A program made the position numbers and the translations under genes. Below the pieces are notes generated by a model that was given only the letters and a program-made list of their open reading frames with translations, did not search any database and was not told the origin of the DNA. Shown in pieces: positions 1 to 11,600 of a DNA stretch of 33,190 nt (position 1 is the first letter of the stretch; each line of letters begins with the position of its first letter). This DNA comes from Monosiga brevicollis MX1 (taxonomy: Eukaryota > Opisthokonta > Choanoflagellata > Craspedida > Salpingoecidae), in NCBI RefSeq assembly GCF_000002865.3, contig NW_001865077.1:301094-334283 (forward strand), given 5' to 3'.

Positions 1-895
1 GGGAGGAAGGGGGAAGGAAAGGATGAGTGTGTAAATTCCAAAAAGGCTCTTGGGTGGGTGTGTCGCGTGGTATGGCATGCATGGTTGTGTGAGCGCTATG
101 CGTGGCTCGGGCTCGGGCTCAAGCTCGGGCGCGGCATGATCTCTGGTTGAGGATGCGGGCACGATCGTTGAATGTGACAGCGTACATGGAACGTTTGATG
201 CTGGTGTGACAGACGGATAATGAAGGGGAGTGATGGGTAGTTTGAAGGGTGAAGGGTGTTTGGGAAGGAGAGCTAGAGACAGGAGACAGGGGCCAAGACA
301 AAGAGGCGACTGAGCTGGCTACGTACTGGGAAATGAACAGCAGAAGGCGAGAGAAAGCCGGCGCACGGGATGATGCAGAGAAATTGACAGAAAACGCAGG
401 GACGGCAGCGGCGGCGGGGGAGGAGATGAACGGTCATGCGACAATTGTTGCCTTTGGCTATGGAGTGGTGGAGGTACATGTGGCTCCTCCCCCTGTTCGA
501 AGAGGCACCCAGGTGCCCAGCGTGATGTGACCGCGCCTGATGCCACCACAAGAAAGGGGATCGCCAATCCACTGCGGTGTGTTGTGCGTCGTGTGCCGTG
601 TGACGGCCGCGGCTTGTTGGCGACAAGGCCACGAACAGAGCGTGGTCTTTTGTAGTCAGGCTCTCGTCAAGGATCTGCACATGTGATGTACCCGAAACAA
701 GAGGGAGGAGCAGACGAGGAGCAAATGTGAGAAAAGGCACCTCTGTTCCGAGGGGCAGCAAACCAGGAGCCCAGGCGCCAGTCGTGTGTCTGTGTGTCAT
801 GTATGTGAACACGGGCCGCGCAAGATCAGAGGACAGCCATCAACCGTCTATCCCCCAATCGGAGCAACTCAAAGCATGGTGTATATATGCATGTC

Positions 896-916
896 TGTGT
901 GTGTGTGTGTGTGTCT

Positions 917-947
<31 letters not shown>

Positions 948-960
948 CCTGTGTGTGTCT
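896..960. repeat. (GT)n microsatellite, interrupted
   Basis: Alternating GT run with a few C/T interruptions. It yields Cys/Val-only translations in three frames, so open frames crossing it are not genes. Confidence 0.95.
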
Positions 961-1027
961 ATGTGCGTGTGTGCACGCGGAGAGGGTAGAGCGGGGGGCG
1001 AGGCGGCAGGTTCAATGGCAGCGTCAC

Positions 1028-1031
<4 letters not shown>

Positions 1032-1082
<51 letters not shown>
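1032..1082. repeat. (GT)n microsatellite, pure
   Basis: About 25 uninterrupted GT units, 70 bp after the interrupted GT tract. Likely length-variable between isolates. Confidence 0.95.
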
Positions 1083-4000
1083 ATGATCTGGGCTGACGTA
1101 TGCGGCTCGTCATTTCTCGTTCAGTGGAGTGAACGGCTTGACCCCACACCCACACCCCTAACCCATGAAATCAAGAGGGAAATCAATCATCGGGATAGGA
1201 CCCATGGACCCTTGGAAACCAAATCGTCACACCAAAGGGTAGATCGAGTCCGAAAGCGTGGGTGCGAAGGTGGCGAAAAATGTCCGGTAGGGTAGGGTAG
1301 GGTCAGCGTGAATAGCAGGATGACCGCCAGCACAAGCAAAATGAATAAAAATACAAAAAACTTAAAAACAGTTGGAAAAAAAAAATGAAGAGCTGAAGAG
1401 CGCGGTCGCGGTGCAGTCGCTCGCGGTGATGGTGACGGTGATGCAAAAGAAACCGTGCCGCGGGTGTGTGCGAACAAAGTTGCGGGAAAACAGCAACGAG
1501 GAAAGAGAGGAGAGACAGATAGACCGGAAAGAAGCTCGAAAAAGGGGCAGCCGAACGCGCGCGCACACAAAGCAGACACATCACACGCACATGCAGACAC
1601 ATCACACGCACAGATTACAAGCACCCGCACACGCAGAGATCACACGCCAGAAAAGGTTTGTGGTTAGCAGACCAAATTCTCGCAAACAACAGGGGAGATG
1701 AGTGCTTGACGGGAGGAGGGAGGAGGCGCTCTGGCCAAAACCGCTGCGCTGCGCCTTGTTGACATGCAGCCCCCAAGATGGACAAGTCACTGAAAATAGG
1801 AACACACGATACCAGAAGATGGAGAATGGGGTCGGGGCGGGGGCGGAGGGATGTGCATGTGTGTACCACATGAAGCAATGGGCACGGAGAAGGTTGGGGT
1901 GCAGAAAAAACGTGTACGCGGCATGAAAAAAACGGCGAAGCGAGGAGCAAACAGGCAGAGGGCATCTGCACTGATCGCCAACGATTGACAAACTCACAGG
2001 GGCGTGTGTGATTCTAAACCTGGCAGGGACAAGGACCGGTGCAACCTGCCTGGCATCCAAGCCCCCCACACAGGGCAAAATGTCGCAGAAGAAGAAGAAA
2101 AATGCCAGATGCGCAAGCGGTGCGTGAGCTGAGCTGACATGTTCCGTCAGATTTGAATCCACCCGTGCAAGACAAGCAAGAGCAAAAAGAGATAAAAGGC
2201 CAAAGGCAAAAGGCCTAGAGGCAGGCGAGGCGAGGGTGCAAGTCCACAAATGGTTGGAGGTCGCGCCCGTTGTGGCAATGTAAGTAGCACTCACACCAGA
2301 AACGAAAGGCGTTCCGGAGCGGCTGCAGAGCAAGGCGGTGCTGTATCCGTCGCATGGAAAAAAAACCACTGACAACAACCTCTGTTGGCTCCCAACTTGA
2401 CCAGGTTCGGGGTGCAGACCCGCAAGCAAGAAGAGATCCTGAACTGAAGAGCGACACCCCCCTTCTGGCGGCCCTCGGGTGTGGGTTGGTGTGAACAAAA
2501 TGGTGGTCGTCGTACGTGTCTTCGACGTAACCTTGAGCGAGCGGACGCACAGCGAGCACGAGGGTGATGAGAACACAAGAGCGCGGCTGGTCCTTTTTGC
2601 ACTTGTTTGGTTGCAGCAGCGTGTGCCTTGAGATTAGGGGGAAGGCGGGAGGCGGGCATGGTTGGAGGAGGTCTACTTGAGTCTGTGGCCGGTGTAGGGC
2701 CTTGGAACGGGTCGTTCATTCCAGATGAATTGTAGACGGACCTGCGTGGCACATGGCAAGCAGCCACTCAGGTTTGGCTCCTTGACCATTCGTGTGCAAA
2801 ACAAGATTACAAGAACTCTTGTGCACGCATACTCGGGCACAGACAAACACACACACGCATGCACGCACACGAAGATGATGCGCATGAGTGACATGAAGCA
2901 AGATCCTTGGCATGTGTCGCGAGGCCAGAGCGCATTTGATTGTCCAACCGAGCGGGACAGTTGACATGGCTCGTCGGGTCCATTCTGCAGTTCACAGATG
3001 GGTCGTTTGCTCTTTCTGAGTAGGCGAGAGAGTATGGTTTTGGCAACCACGGACAGTCCTCATGCCACACACGCGCAGGCACACACTCGCACACACATGG
3101 ACATACGATGGCCACGCTGGAGGGGCGAGGAGGGGCGAGGAGGGACTCGGCGGGGCCCGACTTCCGGCCTGACTCTTGATTCCTTCCTATTTGAATCTGT
3201 GTCATCTGTGGGTCCAAACGACCTACATGTAATCCTAAATAACAGTACAAAGCACATGGTCCACGTGTACATGTACCATGTACCAATAGCATCGCATTCA
3301 CTTTCTGTCGTGATGCTCAACTTGGTGGTTGGGTATGTGGTCGTTCCCCAAACGCGCGCCATCCCGGCACAAAGCCTTTCTTTGCTTGTGCGCACCGCAC
3401 TGACTCGTTCGCCGCCCACGGCTTTCGCCCACGGCTTGCCGATCATCACAATTAATTCAAGCGGAAAGCAAGCAAGCAGATTTGGGCACGTCCAAAGTGC
3501 TACCATGGGATCAAGTAGGCAGTAGGGACCATTCGCGCATCTCACAACGTCATGAGATATCATTCAAGCTACCCCCACGTCCCGGCCTTTGGTTCCTGCA
3601 GATGTCAAAACGTGTCGTCCCCTCGAAGAAAACGAACACTCCTTCGCACACCTCTTGTTTCGCGTCGAACAGGTGTGGCTTCTGGCGATGAAGGAAGAAC
3701 ACGGAAGAAGAAATAAAAAAAAAAAAAATCGGTCTTGCTTCCGAATGTGAGGTGCATGCAAGCGTGCGAGGAGCGTGTGGTGGTGGTAGGCACGAGCAAT
3801 GGGATCACGACTCCTCCGTCCTGCTCTTCCCTCTCTCTTCTCTTCAATCAAGCGTGTCCAAGGACCTATGACAGTCTAATTCGGAATAACTCGTTGTTTG
3901 ATCTGCTCATGTCATAGCAGGCCAGGCCACTGCAGTCTCATCACTCACAATCACCGCTGAACGTGCCCACAGGTGCGAAGAACATACACAATCTGGAGCG

Positions 4001-5641
4001 CCAAAGGCCACACGTCCCCGACCACCACCCACCGCCGAGCAACTTTTTACACATCAATCATCAATCGATCCCCCACCCAGGCTCATCACTGTGCCACCAA
4101 CCTGGTGTGTGCTTTTGGCTCAAAACGCTTCCTCATGTGCACTCCGACCCATGGCTGGCAGCCTGCAAGTCTTTCACAGGAATCTCTTTGAATGGCATTG
4201 CTTCTTCAGATGCTCTGACATTTTTCGATGTTCTTTTTTTTTTCTTGACGTCTTCATCTCGCAATTTGCATCACACCATCGGAAAAAGCGCCTTCCTGGA
4301 AATTGACCGGGGTATGATGACAGCAACGAGAGCAATGAAAGTCACCTCTTTGGAATTGTCATGGTAAACAGCTGCAAAGTTGCCTCCGTGCAGCACTTGT
4401 TCTGGTTCTCATCTCCCGAAAGTCGAGCACGAAGAATTGTTCGCTGCCAAAAGGACTTTGATCAAGCCTGGCTGGCACGTGCACTTGAACAAAATGGAGA
4501 GGGTCTGGCCTATCATCATGAAATGGTTTGGCACGCACAAAGGTCAACTCGCTTCGGGCCATAAAAAAAAAACACGGGCAAGCTTTTTCTCTTGCCCGTC
4601 GTGCCAAGTTTCCCAAGACCTGCCGAAAGAGTGTTTGATTGACTCGACCCACAAACCCTGACCTCGATCATCAAGAGTGTCAACGCTAGCAACCACAGGC
4701 CGCCTTGCAGCATCCCTCGTGAATTAATTTCCGCCAATACAAAAACCAATCCAAACCAACCCACAAACCAACCCATTGTCATCATGATGTCTCTTGCCAG
4801 AACAACGACCCCACTACTCCCATCATGACAAACTGAATATCTTTTCGCACGATCGGGATTGGCGTGGATTGCCCTTTTTTTTTCCTGCTATCACGAAATT
4901 GGACACTCGACCACAACAACGTGTCTCGTTCCGTCTCTCGCTGCGCAGGAAGAGAGGAGGAGAACCACACGCGTGCATGACATGACATGAAGAAGGTTCA
5001 CCAGATCAAGCAACGACTGACTTATCATCACCATCGACGGCAGGCACACTGTCGTGGTGCGCCCCTGAACGTGAAACGGTTTCGATCCCGATGCATTAAA
5101 TGATAGTAGGAGTAGGAATCGTGTCGTCGAACAAGGCTGGTAGGGAAACATTTCTACCGAAAGAACAAAAAATCCCCCAAAACGTACAACCTGATATTCC
5201 ATATCAGGTAGCCTGGATGATAGATACTTGGCTGATTTGGTTGCCTACCGGTGCCCCATGTTTGCTGTTCGACTGCAAGTCATTGATTGGTCTTAAGAAA
5301 ATTGGGTGCGCAAACGGATTCAGTCTCATTGGTTTCAATTCAAAATCGTGACGTGTGGAAGACCAATGGTAAAACACAGCAGACAAAACACTTCCCTGAC
5401 CCGCAAGCTCATGCAAGTCAAGGACAAGACAGGACAGAACATGGACGCGAGATCGGTGACCCGCACCGACCGATGAACAGATAACCCGCCAGTCCAAACC
5501 ACCTCTGGTCCGTGAGACAACGTGGCGGCGACGAGCACAGCAAGGAAAAAAAAAGGAATCAGGAGAAAACTTAAATCACAGACAAGCTCCTTTGGCATGA
5601 ATGATCAACGAGAAGTCGACACACACACACACAGCGCCACC

Positions 5642-8600
5642 TTATGAGCTCGTCACAGAGCTGCGGGGAACCTTGCCTTGTGATCCATCCGTCTTCATGA
5701 CCATCATTAGACCCTGTGCATCGGCCTCACCCATGGGAACCAAAACCTCACCGGCCATCACCGTCAACAACCCCTTGCCCGAAACAGAGCGCGTGGCCTT
5801 GAGAATGTTGGACTTTGGCGTCGCAGAAGCACCGCGCCCAGCCGCCGGCCGCGGGCGTGACGGCTTGGTTGGGGGCACGGAAGCCCCTGATGCAGCGCTA
5901 GCGCTGTTGGCTGGCCGAGTTGGCGGTCGCGCCGCAGCTACAGGGCCCCCGGCCGGCTTCTCTGGCTTGCTGGGCGGCCCTGGACGTGTTGGGGTTTTGG
6001 GAGAGTTTGTTTGCCCCAAACTTGATGGCGGCTTGGACGGCATTTGCGGTCGCGCCGGAGGCACCGCGGTGGCGGTACTGGCCTTACGTGTTGGGCGCTG
6101 CGCTGGTGTTGGCGTTGACGGCGACGGCTCCGACAGCGCCACCGGTGCTGTCACTGGGGCCTCCGGTCGGCTGGGCACACCACGTCGCGTTGTTGCTGGT
6201 GAGGACTTTCGGGCTGGCTTAACCACTGCCGGTACCACAGGCGGCTTGGTCGGGACGTTCGCCGGCTTGCTGGGCAACACGTTGGGCTTGGATGGTGTCG
6301 TCACGGGCTTTACCGGTGGGGTACTCGGCGTGGTTGCTGGCTTGCTAGGAGCCGAAGCAGGTTTGATCGGTGCAACTTCCGGCTTGCTGGGTAGCACCGC
6401 GGGTTTGGTGGGTGCCGCTTCGGGTTTGCTACTCGGCACCACCGCAGGTTTGGTGGGTGGCGCTTCAGGTTTGCTACTCGGCACCACCGCAGGTTTGGTG
6501 GGTGGCGCTTCAGGTTTGCTACTCGGCACCACCGCAGGTTTGGTGGGTGGCGCTTCAGGTTTGCTACTCGGCACCACCGCAGGTTTGGTGGGTGGCGCTT
6601 CAGGTTTGCTACTCGGCACCACCGCAGGTTTGGTGGGTGGCGCTTCAGGTTTGCTACTCGGCACCACCGCAGGCTTTGCAGACGCTACGTCCGGCTTGTG
6701 GGCCGTTGAGGAGAACTGGCTGGGCAGGACAGGCGGCTTGGGTGGCGGAGGTACAATTGCTTGAGGTTGTGCGGGCACACTCCCCGAGACATTGCTCTGG
6801 ATGTTACTTGCAGGTGAGGTGTGCGACTTGGCAAAAGCCTTTGGCACGGGGAGTGCAAGACCAGGCATGGCTCCCGGAGGTGGCAGGTTAGCTGCCGAAG
6901 AGGCTCTCGAAGACGAATTGGCTGATACATCATCTGCACTCTTCGCGGAAGACGGCGGCACCTTGTGCGTCACCAATGGCGGTGCTGCTGGAGCCGGGAC
7001 CGGGGCCGGGGCCGGGGCCGGGGCCGGGGCCGGGGCCGGGGCCACCACCTTGTGTGGTGTGGCTGGTTTGGCGGGCTTGGTTTCCGACAATGCCGAAGCT
7101 ACACCAGATGATACCGCGGCTGCATTCGTGACGGTTGCAGAAGACGCGGGTATTTTGGGGACAGCAGATGGCTGAGCCTCGGTTTCAGCTGGGGGTGCAG
7201 GCAGCGGCGGAGCAGCGGGCGGTTGCAAGGCCATTGCCTGTGGCTGCGGCTTTTTGGTTGTTGTTGGTGTTGGTGTTGTTGTTGATGCTGGCGCTGGAGG
7301 TGTTGGCTTTGGTTTGGGAGCAGCAACAGACGTTGGCGTCGACACGGGAACGGAGGTGGAGCTCTGGATGGAACTTGGTGTTTGACCTGCAGCCTCATTG
7401 GCTAGCGTTTGCGAGTTGACATAACGATGAGCTGAGCCCTCGTGTCCCGCAGCCTTGAGTGCAGCTGCGGCGGCTTGCGCCTGGCTGCGTGCTGCCGCCA
7501 CGGCCACTGCCGCAGCTGCACTCTGTGCTTGAGCCACAGCGGGGCTGGGCAACAGCTTTGAAGGTTGGTCGTACTCATCATTGTTTGCCATCGCCACAGT
7601 CTTGGTTGTTGCCGGAAGACTAGGCGCTGCCTTGGATGGTGGGGGCGGCCGATGGCGAGTTCCACCACCATTTGCGTCGTCACTAGAAGTGACAGCGGTC
7701 GTCGCCGCTGCAACAGGAGTACTCTCGACTTGCTTCAGTGTCACGTACGTTGACGGAAACCAGCCCTCGCTTCCACTCGGCAGGCGACCTCGTGCCCAGC
7801 CATCCTGACGCTCCTCCAGCACGCTCACACGGTCCCCCGCCTTCAAGCTCAAATCACCAGCTCGCATGGGGTTGTAGGGATACATGGCTTGATACGAGTA
7901 CTCGGCTTCTTGTTGGTCCTTCCGCAGACCATTCGCTGCTTCGGAAGGCACAGTGTTGGCGGCACCACTGCGCACAGACTCCTGTCGAGACATGATGGCT
8001 TCGTACAAAACGCTGGCATTCTCGGATGGTGGGCCGTCGTAGCGTTGAGGTACTTCGTATGAGTTGCGGCTAATCGAGTTGGATCGCCCCTTGCTGTCCG
8101 TGCCAAAAATACAGTGCTCTGGAAACAGCCCTTGCGTCCCCTTGATCGTACCGCGGACCCAACCATTGCCGAGACGCTCAAGCACGGTAACCTGCTCACC
8201 CTCAACAACCGTCAGCTGCCCGGTGCCAGCAGCCTCAAACGACTGAATGACACGAAAGGCTTCGCCTTCCTCGTCGCCTGTGGGGCGAGCAGGTACGCCA
8301 GGCCCAGCCACCGTGGCCTCCTCATCAATGTCACCATATGCTGGGTCATTGTGTGCATCAACCATGGTGTCACGCTCTTCGACATAGGAAGCTGGAAACC
8401 AGCCCTCGCGTGCACCCAGCGTGCCTCGGTACCAGCCGCGGTCCGTGCGCTCCAATACGCACAACACATCCCCTGCTTTGAATGAGAGACGATCCACAGA
8501 CTCATCCGAGTAATCGTGCTGGGCCACTGCCTCGCATAATACTGTTTCGCCAGTGCTTGACAGTTGTGGCTGGGCGTGACTGCGAGCGGCACCTCCGGGA

Positions 8601-11600
8601 ATGGGCGCCACGGCCGCCTTTTGCGAAACGGTTGTTGCAGGTCGAACGGCAGGCACGGCGACGGTGGCAGCTGGCGTAGACTTGGGTACGGCGGAAGTTG
8701 GTGCTGGCCGCGCATAAGTTGGATTGGCATAGTCAGGATTACCACGCGGCGAAGGCTGAGGCGGCGTGCGCACCACCAACGGCCGTGCCGGTACCTCAAC
8801 TGGCCTTTGTGGAACCAATCCTGCCGTGGTCGTCGGTGCCGGTCGGGGTGAGGCAATTGGCTTCACTTCGGGTGTGCTGTGTTCGCCTAGATCTGGCGAA
8901 CTATACACCGCTGAGGCAGATGGCTGGCGATAAGCAGGGTTGGCATTCATGGTCAATGGCTCTTTGGACTGCGTGCGCGCTGGTTTGCTCTGCTTGCTCT
9001 TGCGCCGGCAGCAACAAAAGTATACCACAACCGCTACCACGACCACTCCCCCTCCAGCAGCGCCGGCAATGATGGCGATAGGCAGCTCGCTGCCGCTGCT
9101 GGCCGACGGTGCCGCAGTGCTCGGAGCAGCCGTTGAGCCTGTGTCGGTGGGTGCTGATGAACTGGCCGCGAGATCCAAGGCTCCCAAGTTGGCCAAGCCT
9201 GAAATGTTCCGCAGCACGGCCAAGAAGTCGACGTCCGTTGCCAACTGAAGTACCACATCCCGAAATTGGCCTATCGTGGTTGTGGATAGGAATGTGACGC
9301 GCGTGGTAACGCTCAAGTCCCCGGTGGCACGCCGGCGTCGAGCCACGGTGCGCACAGTCATGCTCGCGTCCACTACGGGAACGCAGTCGCACGCCTCACC
9401 CAATGCGGCCTGTAAAGCGTCCCGATACGCCACTTGGGCCGCAATGTCAAAGTCATCCATCGTCACCCCTGCAAGCTCCCCGGTCACGTACTGCGTCAGC
9501 CGCGACGGAGCCCGTGTCGAGGTCGTTGCTGGAGCCGGCGTCGTGGTAGGCAATGAGATGCCGACCAGCGCTGCGCAAGCCCTGATGCTAGACCCACGAT
9601 TCGCCGCCAACACAGCAAACGTGCGGCCCGCAACCGTGCCTGCGCCAACCAAAGGCACGTTTTCCACCGCCACGTGCAGACGATTGTTCAGTTCAAGCCC
9701 AATGGCAAGAGTTCCCATCTTGCTGCTCAGTGCACCCACAGCGCAGCCCAATTGGCTCGCTCGGGTGCACGCTGCGCCAGCAGCTGTGACGTTGGCGTAA
9801 GGATCCCAAACTGATCCTGTGGCGGCGCAACCTGCTTCCGTCAATCCCAGGGAGTTGATCACAAAGCGATGATCGTATGTCGTTGGCGTGTTACGCTGAA
9901 AATAGTTGAGGGCCACGTAGGCCAATGTTGGCTCAAATGGCGTTGAAGCAGCCTGCGTCAAACTAACTCGACCCTCAATGGTCCCTTCGAGGGCCACCTC
10001 AACTCGATATGGCTCGACATGGAAGCCTACCGAAGTGCAAAGACGACTGCCATCCAACGCCTCCACGACGAGACTGCGACCAGCCACGCTATTCTTCCCA
10101 AAGAGCGGTAAACCATACACGTCGACTGTCATATCGACCAGCGAAAGGACCACTGTGCTCAAGTCACCCGTGTAGGCGGTCAAGTTTCCCATCTGCAAAA
10201 AATAAAACATTATATCAAAAATAAAAAAAAAATAAAAAAATTCAAACCAACAAGAAATGTGAGCTTTTGAGCCCGCTAACATCGCCCATTCACAATTGCC
10301 TCCCAGCTCTACGAGAAAAAAAAAACCATCTTGGCATAGCTTACCGCAATCTCGCCGTCTACATACGGGTCGTAGAGAGTGCCAGTTGCGCTGGCGGCAC
10401 AGGCCGAACCTGCTGCTTCGGCCGCCGCCGGATCTTGAGGCATGGTAGTCACAAAGGCCCTGTAATATTGGCCATTGAGGTTGTGGAGGGTAAGGACGAG
10501 CCGCGTGGGTGCAAATGGGTTCTGCTGTTTCAGAACCAGGGAGCCATATACGCCGTCGTTGTTCCCCAGGGTAGCCGACAGTTGGCGCTCGTCAATTGCG
10601 TACAGAACGCCGCAGCCCGGTGCACCTGATATGTCGATTGAGATCGACTGCCCAATCACCGAAGCCGGGCCAGATAGGGGCAAGTTCAAATCTATAAATG
10701 AAGCACGCACTGTGCCGTTGATAAACGTCAGCTGCCCATGCTTGCTGCGCAAATCACCAACCGCACAATTTAACTGATAGCCCAAGATGCTGTCGGGTGA
10801 AGACCCTGACCCGCAGGCCTGCGCCGAGGCAGAAGCATTGGCGTTCAAAGGATCAAACACGGGTCCTAAGGCCTCGGCACAATCGTTGGCCATGTTGACG
10901 CCCGCCGATCCCAGCCCCTCGCGGATATAGTAGGACACGCCCACTGTCTGTCCTACCAGACTCGGAATGTGCAGATCCACAACAACCAGCGTTTCGCCTT
11001 CTGCCTCTGCCGCCAGTTGGTATAGCTGAACAGAGCCCAGGATGGCACCACGCAGGTATGCAAAGGCCATCTGAACGTCACGACCCTGATCAAAACCCAG
11101 TGGTGCGCACCAGCGCTCCCCCGTGCTCGGATCGCGAATCAAGAGACCTCGACCCGACACAGAATACAGGCCATAGAGAAAGCGTAGCGGATCAGATATG
11201 GAGGCAGACGAGGTCGCTGGCATGCTGCTGTGCCGAGAACTAAGAGCACCCACGGCACAAATAAACTGCTGCGACGGGCTGCAAGGAGCTGAACCGACTC
11301 CATCCGGGTCAAACGTCGGTCCAATGCGTGGGGCTGCACAAGCTGCGGCCCCATATTGTGCCAGGTCTGGCGCAAATTCAGTGATGGTCCACTCGAAATT
11401 GGCCAATGAATCGAGTCCCGCTTGAGTTATAACCACCTCGGCGTCAACGCTGGCTTGGGACATGGTCACGGTCCCCGAAACGCCATTCATTGCAATATTC
11501 GCCTTAACCAGTCGGCCAGGTTGTAAATCGGGCACGCACACGCCTGAGGCATTAACCACCATGCCTGCCGCACATGCGTAGACACACGTCTCCAGCGCAG

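Larger units (their letters stand above)
1..5641. other. Gene-poor, repeat-rich region
   Basis: I find no coding region I can defend here. The open frames encode low-complexity or basic/Cys-rich text without recognisable motifs, and none can be joined by good splice sites into a family-like protein. The stretch carries two GT microsatellites, short CA runs near 2848-2870 and 3065-3095, and A/T homopolymers. Purines are enriched on the plus strand over much of 200-2300, which lengthens open frames on the minus strand by chance. The 3' end (about 5000-5641) probably holds the 3' UTR of the giant minus-strand gene that ends at 5642. An unrecognised lineage-specific gene cannot be excluded. Confidence 0.6.

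Noticed and set aside
1287-1303. GGTAGGGTAGGGTAGGGT as a telomere repeat
   Set aside because: Only three units of a non-standard pentamer, with ordinary sequence on both sides.
6402-6671. Regular 45-bp repeats as a CRISPR array
   Set aside because: The units are contiguous without unique spacers, lie inside a coding exon of a eukaryotic gene, and no cas genes are present.
5601-6764. 387-codon plus-strand open frame, Gly/Leu/Ala-rich and repetitive
   Set aside because: It is the antisense of the proline-repeat tail of the SOD-repeat protein. The 45-bp repeats keep several frames open, and the minus-strand frame has the recognisable domains.
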